A stretch of 39,736 nt of DNA from Apostichopus parvimensis (lineage: Eukaryota; Echinodermata; Holothuroidea; Aspidochirotida; Stichopodidae), in contig KN883825.1 of assembly GCA_000934455.1 (NCBI GenBank), forward strand, positions 31,595 through 71,330, given 5' to 3'. Positions 12,001-24,000 of this stretch are shown piece after piece. Within the stretch, counting starts at the first letter, position 1. Every line of letters starts with the position of its first letter. Under the pieces are notes generated by a model. The model had not been told where the DNA came from. It saw only the letters and a list, made by a program, of their open reading frames with translations, and did not search any database. The position numbers and the translations under genes were made by a program.

Positions 12001-15000
12001 CAATGCCAACTATGAACTGGCATCTCCAGGATCTTACCTTACTTGTGACGATGGAACACTGATCGGAAGCCTCTCATACTGTCAATGTAAGTTTGTTAGA
12101 TTGTTTCTGTTTACCTGTTTAGCAGTGTTTGATATTTTGTATTTGTTTATACATGTTTGGGTGTATGTGTGGGTATGGGTGTTTGTGTCTTGGTTGGTTT
12201 TAGTGGAAAGTGAAATCGGAACACCTGGCATTATTTCTTTCACTCAATACCAACTTGATTGGATGTAGAGAAGGATAGATGAAATTACTTGATCTCCCAT
12301 CGCAATTTATCAAGGATGTCAAGTAAAATGAATATAATTATAAAGCAAACAGAGGATGTTCAAATGAAAGGAATAGAACAAGTACTACTAGTAACGATTC
12401 ATCATGAATCAACTGTATTTTGTTTAAATTTCAATTTACAAGATAATATATGATACAAAATACAATATAATATAATTTACAATACAAAATGAAATGAAAT
12501 ATAATATACAATACAGTATACAATATACAATTTGACATATGCTAATTATATACAATACCATATACAACACAATATATAATACGATATAAAATATACAATA
12601 TAATAGATGCTATAATATAATATACATTACAATATAGTATAATACAATTAAAAATGTAATATACAATACAATGTAATATACAGTAATGTACAATGAAATA
12701 TGTAATATTATTTACATTACACTATAATCTACAATACAACATACATTACCATATACAACACAATATACAATATAATATTCCATTTAATATACAATATAAT
12801 GCAATTAAAGAGATAGTTGAATAAATTAAATCATTGACTCTTGCACACAACTAAAAATGTAACTTAAAATTTGTATAAAATAAGTATATTGATTTAAAAT
12901 CAGCTACTGTCTATGCTCTACAATCTTGTCTTTGGCCTACCTAATCTTCCTATTAATCAAGTTGATTTCTTTAATTGTATTCCATACCCAGTGATTGACT
13001 TGTGTCTATCTGACCCCTGCCAGAACAATGGTACCTGTTCTAATAACATTGGGTTCTTTAGTTGTGCCTGTAAAGATGGATGGATGGGAGCTACCTGTGA
13101 GGAGAGTAAGTCCAATTATTTAAAACTTCATTTTATGGCTTAACTTTTATTTTAACTCATTCCACATGATGCTATGGTTTATAATCTATTCTGATCGTAA
13201 CAGAGATACAGTTCATATAGAATGACTTTCAGAGGGTCAAACTTTGAAATAATCTTGGTAAATACACATCTGTATGGTGATAACGTGTATATATTTCTGT
13301 ATGGTGATAAGGTGTGGATACAGTAACTATGTCAACCACTGATGCTGGCCCAGACTCTTACTTTACTGTTAATACCATTTACAGTCTTGAGTATGTCTAG
13401 CTGTTTAGTTTCACAGAGTTAATACTGTGCATTGGTGGTCAAGCATGTTTTGTTGTATCTCCTATGATTATGCTCATTATTGCTGGTTGTTTGGGAAATG
13501 GGGATCAAGTGATTGTTTTCTAGAAAAACAAACTTAAAAAGTAATTCTTTCATGTTTACAGATATTGATGAGTGCCTGGGAATGAATGCTTGTGATCAAA
13601 ATGCTACTTGTGTCGACAACCCTGGATCTTATACTTGTGAATGTAATGACGGCTTCACTGGAGATGGGTTTTATTGCAGAGGTGAGAGTATTATAGGACT
13701 ATGTAAATAATTTTATGAATATACATTAGGCTTTGGACTTCAGCTGTACTTTCATAGTGGTTTCAATGGAGATGGGTTTTAGTGAGGTAAGAGTGTTATA
13801 ATAGTTTATCACCCAATTGTGACAATTTTTTATATACTGTAGTGTCATGTCACACTTCAGAGCACTCATATTGTCAGAACGAGCAGTATGAATATCATGT
13901 TTCTATCAGATCAAGGTTAGGAACTGTTTTTACTGTCAATACCAGTGCTTTGAGAGCATGATATTGGAGTACAGTTTGGAGTACAGCATTAAGGAATTGT
14001 CCCAACTGTCTGTAATAATTTAATGAATATGCATTAGGCATCGGACTGTAGCTGTATCTCTTATGATGGTTTCAATGGAGACAGGTTTTTCTGCAGAGGT
14101 AATAGTTTTAATATGTAGTAGACCTCTGACTGTTGCTGTATATTCAATGATGATTGAATCAAAATAGCTTCTATTCTAGAGTTCACACTGGTATAGATAT
14201 TGTTTACTTGAAACTCATGAATATGCAGTAGAAGTCTGGCTATTACAATATTTTTAATGATGGTTTCACTTCAGATGACATGTGTTGATTGTTACGGTTT
14301 TAGTATTCAAAATTTTATTTCATAAGTAAACACCATTTTATTATGAAATTATTCATGCAGAAAATCGTCTATTCACCTTTGGAGATGGACAAGGCGACCA
14401 ACGTTTGACTCAATCTGCTGATATAACCATAGGTGATTCTGAAGATTTAATCTCAGAAACGTTTGTGCCCCCGGCAGGTTTTCCCATTGGTGATAATTTC
14501 TATTACAGCCTGTATGTAAGTTTACTTGTGTTGATTTTGTACATGTCTTGTCCATTTCAGCTATTTCTTGTGTAAATTTTGGTGCAAATTTGTTTTTTCC
14601 GATATTCAAAATGTCAAATCAAATGTGATTATGGAAGTTAAGTTATCTGCGTTATCTCAAATGTTGGGCTTCCCTCACTTTGTTGGAAATATAACAACAT
14701 TCTGAAGACACATCTTATGCATCATGCATTCATCAATGTTAAACAATAATTCTTTAGTTCATTAGTTTCTGCTTTCTTTTCTCTTTCCCTCTCCCGTGCC
14801 TTGAGCACCCTTCTGGGTGGATATGAATATAATCCACTATTATTATTATCTTTTGAATTCACCTTTGAAAATCTTTCATTTTATATTCTTTTTCCTCCAC
14901 AACAGTTTATTGATAATGGTATTGTGGTGTTCATCAATGAAAATGGAGAGAAGTTGAGTTATCCCAACCCTTACTCATCGGGATTCGATGGTTCTCAACC

Positions 15001-18000
15001 GTTGGTTGCGGTTGCTCCATTTTGGACCGACAGTAACCTTGGTAGTGGTCAGGGAGAAGTTTTTCATCAGGTCAGTATACTTCAGTGATACAGTGTTTTG
15101 TTTTTACTGTCAACATTTTATATCTGAGGGGTATACCTTAATAACACTGGATATATGAAAACAAATGAAGGATATGGTCGTTCTAAATTATTATTTTATT
15201 ATATATGTTTTTGGCAGATGTTAGGGATATTCTATCATTTCAGTTTATGATCCTTATATCATCAAATTAATAGGGCATGTCAGGCCTAGAATTTAATAAT
15301 TTTAGCCACTTTATAGAATATAGTGCATTAAAAATCTACTTGCCTAAATGAATTAATTCAAAACGAATATGTGTCTGTAGAGCTGCCAGAAGAATGCAGT
15401 TGCTTTTTGGGTTGTTGTTGCTTTTGGCAACCCACTAAATCCATTAGCATTCAGCCAATAAGTAGCCTGGATTTTGCAGGCCTGGTCATGTGTTCCTATA
15501 ATGTACACCCTAATCTGTGTATGAGAGTGAATGGGATACGTCTCACCCTTTCCTTGCAAAGACGTTTCATTCAATTAGTTTGTTAAGTTTTGTGAGTGCT
15601 CTGTTGCTTGTAAAGAAGTTAAAAGAGTGTTTGTTGTCAACGTTATTCTTATCTTACTACAGTTGATACAGCCAGCAAATTGGTCTGGACCGAGAAGCTG
15701 ATATTATGATTGATTTATGATTTATGATTATGATTAATACTGAAAATTGCAAAGGTAAATAGCTTGAAAACCGGAATAAATATAAATACAGGATCGTTTC
15801 TTGTTTGGACTATGGTTGTCACAGTACTGAGCTCCTGTCTAAATCCTGGCCTGTAGGACTTTTTAAATGTAGAGCTCAAAATAAACTTTTTTTTGGCACT
15901 TCATTTCTTGTTATATCTTGTCGATTGTTTTTAGGTCTACGAACGTTCGGCTACGAACACCGCCAACCAAACTCAAGTGCTCGACGATGCAGACAATCGC
16001 ATTCGAGAGTTTGACGTGAACCATTCCACATTCAAGACAACTTGGTTGTTGGTCGTTACCTGGTATCAAATTCCTTCATTCACCAGTTTGAGTAATGTAA
16101 GTAAAATTGCATCTTTCTGATCTGGTTTTATGGTTTAAATTAAAGTTTATCTGGTTTTTTGGTATAATTTAGAGTTTGTCTGGTTTTATGGTTTAATTTT
16201 TCATCAGGAAGGACAAGTTTGCATGTCAAAAAATTAGTTGATTTATTTATGAAGACAGCAAAGAACTTTTTCTGTTTAGATTTAGTCATTATGTTTGATA
16301 AAGTTTTGTCTAAAAATATTTATTATTATTTATTTGTTTAATTCTAGCCTTCATTTGGGTATGAACCTACAATTTAAACTCATTAGATTAAGTGTTAGAA
16401 CACACCTTAGCAGTTTAAAGATTCCCTACAATGAAATCGCTGAAACATGTAACAAAAATATACAGATATTTAAGAAAACAAAATTAAATGTAACTAATGG
16501 AGTTCCATGATATTTGTATAAATTACTTAGCTATGTAGCACATTTCCGTTAAAATTTTCACAAATTTAGATACCTTGATGTGATAATCAATAGTTTTGTT
16601 ATTGTTGGCTTAAAAGTACACAATATCTGATATATCATTAAAAAGCCTATATAGAAAACGACTTTTCTTTTTATTTAATTGGCAGACAATTATGTCTTTT
16701 TGTACAAATATTTTAAAACCTATTTTGTTTTTCTTATTTGGCTGGGTAATACTTGACTTCTACATCAGACAAACACATTCCAGGTTGGGTTAGCTACCGA
16801 TGGAACCTTCAGTTTTGCAATCTTCAACTACGAAGAGGATCAGATGTTGTGGAACGTCCCAGCTCTGGCTTTGTTGGATGTTGTGATCGGTTTCAACACG
16901 GGCACTGGGACCTACATCAACGCCCAACTAGAGACACCTCTGAATATCGATGACAATAAATTCAAACCAGATCAGTTTCTTGGGAACACTGGACTTGGAG
17001 GACGCTGGATCTACAGATTAGAAGCGAACAACGACACCACAGTCAACCCGAAGAAGTTCTGTCTAGATTGGTACGCCACCCAGCCTGCCCATGAAACATG
17101 GAGCACAAACTTGGGGACATGTCCTTGTACGTTTGGTCAAGGTGACAGCAACAATATGTTGAGGAGTCAATTAGGCACAGCAGCTTTTGGAAGTGGTATT
17201 ACGTCGGTTGTTACCGTGGATACGATGACACAGCTCAGTCAAAGTGTACTGGAAACCATTCAGGAAAAACAAAGTAATTTTTTCTATCATCTTATTGAGT
17301 CATAATTATCCATTTTTATTCAACATTGTATGGGCCTTTTAATGTTCTTTCCTTATGGTTACTATACTGGTTTGTGAGATTAGGTTAGTGTGCATAATAA
17401 TTCAAACATGCTTGACTTGATATTGCTGTATCATGCATTACATCACTGTACACTTCTTTACACTTTGGTCCCAAGCTGTACATGGCTGGGCACTGCTCTT
17501 GATTGGCTGTATTCTGCTTTACATTGTGGTACAATGTTTAACATTGCTGTACATGTGTACTGTTTTACATATGCTGAACCCTGTTGTACGTTGCTCTATA
17601 CTGCTTGACAGTTCTGTCCAATTGCTTACTTCTATACATTGTGGAACAATGTTTTACATTGCTGTACATGCAGACTGTTTTACATATGCTGAACCCTGTT
17701 TGACATTGCTGTATACTGCTTTGCAGTTCTGTCCAATTGCTTACTGTTGCTTACTGTTGCTACATTGTGGTACAATGTTTGACATTGCTGTACATACTGC
17801 TTACCATAGCTCTATCATGTTTTACATTGCTAGGTACTGCTTTACATTGTTGTACAATGCTTTCCAATTGATGTACAATCTTTGTTACTGTTGTACAATG
17901 CTTCAGGTTACCGTACACCGCTTAAACTATCGTATTAAAACTACTATACACAGTTTAAACTACATCACCTGGCATTTATTATTATAGAAGAGTGGTGTGG

Positions 18001-21000
18001 TAGAGAGGAAAGCATTAATTGGTTCCCTGTTCTCTCTGTTTTCAAGGGTCTTTTTTGTCTATACATGAACCTGACATTTTCTGCAGTTTCTGTTGGGTGA
18101 TGAAATCCTTGTTCGTCTATTTATACCACTGCTGCAATCATACCTTTGATCGGTTTCAGATTCGGGAGAATCCTTTTGCCTGCAGACAGCAATGTCACCG
18201 ATGGGTAATTCTGCGGGGACCACATGTTGCTATAGGTCTGATGGTTCACTTATAGAAGGCTTTGGTGCGGATGCATATGAAAGCAGCTATGCCGTGCGAT
18301 ATCAATATAGAGATGGACTAGACACAAATGCCTTGTTGTATACATTTCATTTAGGTGAGTGATGGATTAGTTTATCGAACAGAAACGTGAAGCGATGTAT
18401 TTTGTAACTGAATATATAGAATCCCCATGGAAAAGTTAAAAGCTCTGTTATGTCATGAATGTTATGGATACTGGCTCTATCATGTTTCAAGGGTGTGAAG
18501 ACTCGCGCAAAAAGAAACGTCTAATGCCAGTAATCTGACCTAGTTTCGAATGAGGTGTAACAGAAGTGTTAGACACCCATCGATCCCAGAAAATCTACAC
18601 ACAGCTTGCTACCGTTGGTAATTAGACACTAGTGTACAGTCAGTACACACAGCTGCGGTCAATACCCACAACACAGTGTAAATAGCAGCGATGGACATCT
18701 CAGGTCTAGATAACAAGGTATCACGTTTCATTACTGTCTGCATTTTGTAGTGACACACACAAAACGTCACTTGCAAGCAACAGAAGTTAACTTTTTCAGA
18801 TGGCAGCACACGGTTTGGGGCGAGTCTTCAAAGCCTTTAAGTTTCACATCAGTTCATACATGTGTTCCTTCAAGATGGTAGTGAACATACATGCAGTGAC
18901 TTGCGATAGTAATTGCTAACAATTTGAGTTGCTATTTCAAGTCACACATTAATGTTTGTCTTGCTGATAAAAATCATGTACAATAGGAATTGTATTTGTC
19001 TCTGTCCATTTACGTTCATGTTGCAATCAGGTGTTGGTAGGGATCATTGGAGCATTCCAAGCTCCAAAGCAAAGCTTGACATTGTAGCTTAGAAACACGA
19101 GGGAAATAAAAAGAAGTGTGTCTCATTTTAAGTACTGATTATTTTACAGTTTATGACTTAGCACCGAGGCAGAGTTGCTGTGGCTTGTCTAGAGATCCTT
19201 ACTTTTGTGGACTTTACAGTGAGAAAAGACCAGCTGGATCCTGCAATGGATATTTACCACCTTCAACATGTGAGTATAATAAGACATGCATATTAATTAG
19301 TTTGACCTTCTTAAAGGGAGTGAAGACTCACGCACAAAGAAACGTCTGATGCCGGTAATCTGACCTAGTTTCGAATGAGGTGTAATAGAAGTGTTAGACA
19401 CCACCATCGATCCCAGAAAATACACACACAACTTGCTACCGTCGGTAATTAGACACTAGTGTACAGTCAATACATACAGGCTGCGGTCAATACCCACAAC
19501 ACAGTGTACATAGCAGCGATGGACAGCTCAGGTCCAGCTAAAGAAACAAGGTATCACGTTTCATTACTGTCTGCATTTTGTAGCGACAAGAAAAAAACTT
19601 CACTTGCAAGCAACGCAAAGTTTACTTTTTCAGAGGGTGGCATTTATTTTACTCATACAGTATATTAGTTATTCATATGTTTTTTGTACCCTCAGTATGT
19701 GTAGGTATAATAACACAAAATAACATTAATGTTACAAATATTTCCTTTTTGAAATATCAGTACACATATATATTCTTGTCTGTCAGTATTACCAACATTT
19801 AAAGGTCATCAATTTCAGTCCCAAATTTTAATTTGGGAAAATGACTAACCTATATAATGTACTATGAAGAAGCAAATGATCATTGCTTGACTTTCTCACA
19901 TATTAAAGGGATATATTAATGATAATTAAATACTCAGTACAAATACGAGAAATATACATGCATATTCATTAGTCTTATAATGTCCTCCACTCCCAATTAC
20001 CCACATCATTGAAAGCAAATACCATAGTAGATGTTCTTGTCTGTGGAGGATTAAGGCGAATATATTGATGAAGACCCATTTCCTGTTAAATATATCCTAT
20101 TACACTGTAAAAATAAGTTTCATACCACATAATGTTTCCTACATGAGGGCTCCTCTGGAAAGCATTGCTTCTGCACTGAGCAGGACTACCCTCATTAAAG
20201 ATGACAATAACAAAAAAAATAAAAAAACAACATGTGAATGAAATATATCTTACATTCATCATTTCAAGTATAATTAATATATATTGATTAGTTTACCATC
20301 TTTAATATGAAATAAATAAACAAATTAAAAGATGCTAATTCATTACTTATCTTCATCTTTGATATATTACTCATTCTTAATGGTTAGAAAAATACATCTT
20401 GTAAGTTAAATTATTGAAAACAGACAAAACCTAGGTATAAATTGATGCTTCTCTAATCAATTCAACTTAAAAATGTCGACAAGTAAACTTGACAAGTAAA
20501 ATATGTTGGCTTTTGTTTTCATGACTCTTAAGCTTTCCAGCTCTCCGATTTGGTTTGAATCGGTCCTTTCATCTCCCTTTTATTTTCTCCCGTCTTAGCT
20601 TGGGTCGTTGGTGATCCGCATTTCACAACTATGGATGGATACCAGTATACCTTCAACGGTCTTGGAGAATACCAGTTGGCGCTGGTATACGACGAAAATG
20701 AAATCTTGTACGAGATCCAAGGACGAACGAGAAGGGTCATCGGTGATGACAGCGGGCAGCCCACTGGAGCGACTTATTTTGATGCTTTTGCAATCGCTCA
20801 TGAAAACTCATTGGTAAAACATGAGGGTTGCTCCTATAACTGCTACATCTTTAGTGCTTAGTATTACACAAAGTAGGCACCGTTAGACTGCAAGGATAAT
20901 CTCACTCGATTGATAGAACATTATGCAGCCTCTATGCAGCTTTTCTTTTAACTTGGTATCTTTGATTGCCGTAGTTCTTTCCCTCGGCAATGAAGATTTG

Positions 21001-24000
21001 CTTTTTATTTCTAATTCTTTCGTTCTAGCAAAGTTACCACACCATCCGAGGTATTGTGGGAATTGAAAGCTAGCTTTATTAACTTCAATAATAAAGTTGA
21101 ATACATTATAACCCTGTTCTCAGTTGAGCCAGATTTGAATGTTTCATGCATGATACTAATAAGTTAATTATAACATCTTTATTAAACATTCTGTGCTTGT
21201 AACAAAGACAGCAGAAGTTTCGTCATCACATAATCATGCTACCATTGTTTTTTTCTTTCAAAGCAATCTGAAAGGTTATGTAGTTTACTCTTTGTTATAT
21301 TTAATTTCCAATCAGGGCTTGAATGAACCAATTGATTGGCACCATCGACAGATAATCCTCATTGCCCTTATACCAATTGCCGTACTGTAATCTCCCGCTG
21401 TGGACGGCGACAACAGACATGTCCTGAAATGAATTTGATTCATTGAACTTTGACTTATTGATAGGACATCTGAGAATATGTTAAAAATCAAAGGTGTGGA
21501 AGGAAAAAAAGTATGCATTCCTGTATTCTGTATGTGTTTTCTCCCAGTTTGGAAACCATGTCCTGGTGCCCTTTTGAAAGCTGAAAAGTTGCAGTGGTGC
21601 CGTGCCATTTCAATAAAAATAAAAGGCAATTTCTAACTGGCCCTTACAAAATTGACTTGCCACCTGTCGATCCTAAATTCGAGCACTGCTTCCAGGGTGT
21701 CAGGGTTGTTTCATGTTTAAAGAAACTTTGGGTATAAAATGGAAATTGAAGAACATTAATATTAATAATTTAATTAATTTTCTCCCCTCATAGGTTGAAT
21801 TCTCTTTGCATGATGCAGGAACTAATTTCTCCATCTCTGTTAATGGAACCGAAGTCAACAAAACTCAGCTTGCAGATTGTGAGAACAATTTTAATACTTT
21901 GCTTGTTTTATGTTTTATTCACTTTATCAGATTGTAAACACCAATTTGACTAATTTATTTAGAGTGAAACATGACCATATGTTACAATCTAGTTTTGCCA
22001 TGTTCAGGTCTCAGGAATTTCTTATATAAATAATAAAAAGGAAATTGGACGTACCAGTCTACAGGAGTATAAAAAGTCAACATTTTGATAGAAATTTAGT
22101 CAATGCCTTGAAAATTACATAGTCATTCATAAATAGTCTTGTATTCAGTTCTAAACAAAGGGGCTGCGTTGAAAATAACCATATCTAAGTTTGATACATT
22201 TTTTGCATCAAAAGTGAACTTGAAGTAAACAGGCTGTTATGTCCAAGTTACAAACTATATATATTTCCCTTCTACTCAGTTTTCTACTTTACGAGTTGGA
22301 TGCATAACATGGATATACCACAAGTAGCATTGGTTATTTTTAAACTTAATACCACAGTTAAGTGAAATTTAAAATGTACCTTCTGTTACAAATAACGTAC
22401 AAGCAGCAGGTTAAACTATAACGTCAAAGAAGATTTGTGTTGTTCAGTGTGGAACCTTTACATCACACTGTATATCACAAACTGTCAGAATTTAACTATA
22501 ACAATATCTCAAACAGGTAAATAGGAATTGAATATGTATTTTACCAGGACACTGAGATAATATTCCACCTGTGTGTAGTCAAAAGATAACTTATCCGTGT
22601 AGTTCTTATAAAAACATATATATATTTATATACAGAATAATAAAAAATAACGTTCATAAAATTAAGAAATAATTGAGACCATGTCAAATGGTTGTAAGCA
22701 TATAGATCTCTTAGTTAGACTTAGTAGTATCTTATTTATATGTGACTGTTACATGACTTTACAGACAAATGCAATGTTTAAACATTGAGGAACTCATTTA
22801 CATAAATTATGTTGTCTTGTATTTCCCTCTCTCAGTGGATTTTGAAGGCAACGATGTCATCATTTCATCAGTAAATGAAGAAGTAACCAAGGTGAATGTT
22901 GTGTACCGACAGATGACCGTAACGGTAGAAGTTGTGATGGAGCTGTTGGATATTCTGATTCAGTTACCACAGAATTTTAAGGGAAATAGCACAAGAGGTC
23001 TCATTGGTGAGTTAATGTTACTGATATAATGTTATAGTAGTGTAGTATAGTATAGTAAAGGATGTATGTATGTATTTTAGATCCTCCTGCAAGCAGGAAC
23101 TCGCAAAGAAGCCATCATTGGCTTATCAAGCCGCAAGCTGACCGAAGTCAGTCTCTTACATTCATATTTAACGTCCATGAATATGAATTGTCAATTGTCA
23201 ACAACTCTGTAACTAGACGACATACATTAATCTTGGAGTGACTCAAACTCGGGACCTTATGATTGAAAGGCAACGTACAGTATAGTATGTAAAGTATAGT
23301 AAAATATAGTTTAATATATTAGAGTACAGTACAGTACATTAAAGTATATTATATACAGAAAAGTATAGCAAATATTAGAATAGTAGAATGTAGTATAGTA
23401 GAGTGTAGTTTACTACAGTGTAGTATAGTGTAGAAAAGTATAGCACAGTACATTATGGCATAGCACAAGGTCAGGACAGGCGGTGCTTGGTTAATTAGTA
23501 TTTGTTTGATTAACTGTGTCAAATAAATGCAAATAAAGGGTGAAAATACAAATAAAATACATATCGGTATTAATCACATCACTATGCAGATAGCCAATTG
23601 GACAAGTTTTCAATTTTACTTGATTATTTGAAATGAAACTTGACTATATTCAATCTAATGACCAATATTTATATGGCAGTTAGATATTAAGAATGAGATT
23701 GTGAACGATTAATATGAAATCTAAAGCAGCTTCAAAGGTAACTTGGATGTCCATCCAGATGCAGATCCTGATGCAAGTCGGTGGATATTTTCTTCTTTAC
23801 ATTTTGAATAAATAATATCTCATCAAGGGTGTTATTTTTGTTGTTGTGTGATCTAGGAGTCTGGAATGGTAATACCTCTGATGATTTTACATTCCCGAAT
23901 GGCACGTTACTCTCTGCGAGTGGTCCGAATGGAGAATTTATGGAGGAAGACTTTTTCACTTTTGGTGAATTATGTAAGTATATCAATTAACAGATCAAAT

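Larger units (their letters stand above)
19270..20598 (+). other. Intron 20
   Basis: Contains MITE family B copy 2 (19311-19641), a LINE-like tail (20145-20229) and otherwise AT-rich sequence without features. Confidence 0.65.
23007..23856 (+). other. Intron 23
   Basis: Contains a TAGTATAG low-complexity tract (about 23028-23470) split by a SINE on the minus strand. The rest is unremarkable. Confidence 0.65.

Noticed and set aside
13106..14360. Two separate genes, one ending at the EGFs and one starting at NIDO
   Set aside because: Phase 1 continuity from exon 14 to exon 15 and lack of stop, polyadenylation or start signals favour one gene. It cannot be fully excluded without transcripts.
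17433..17987. 184-codon open frame rich in Cys, Leu and His
   Set aside because: It lies wholly in the TTACATTGC minisatellite of intron 18, and the composition simply reflects the repeat.
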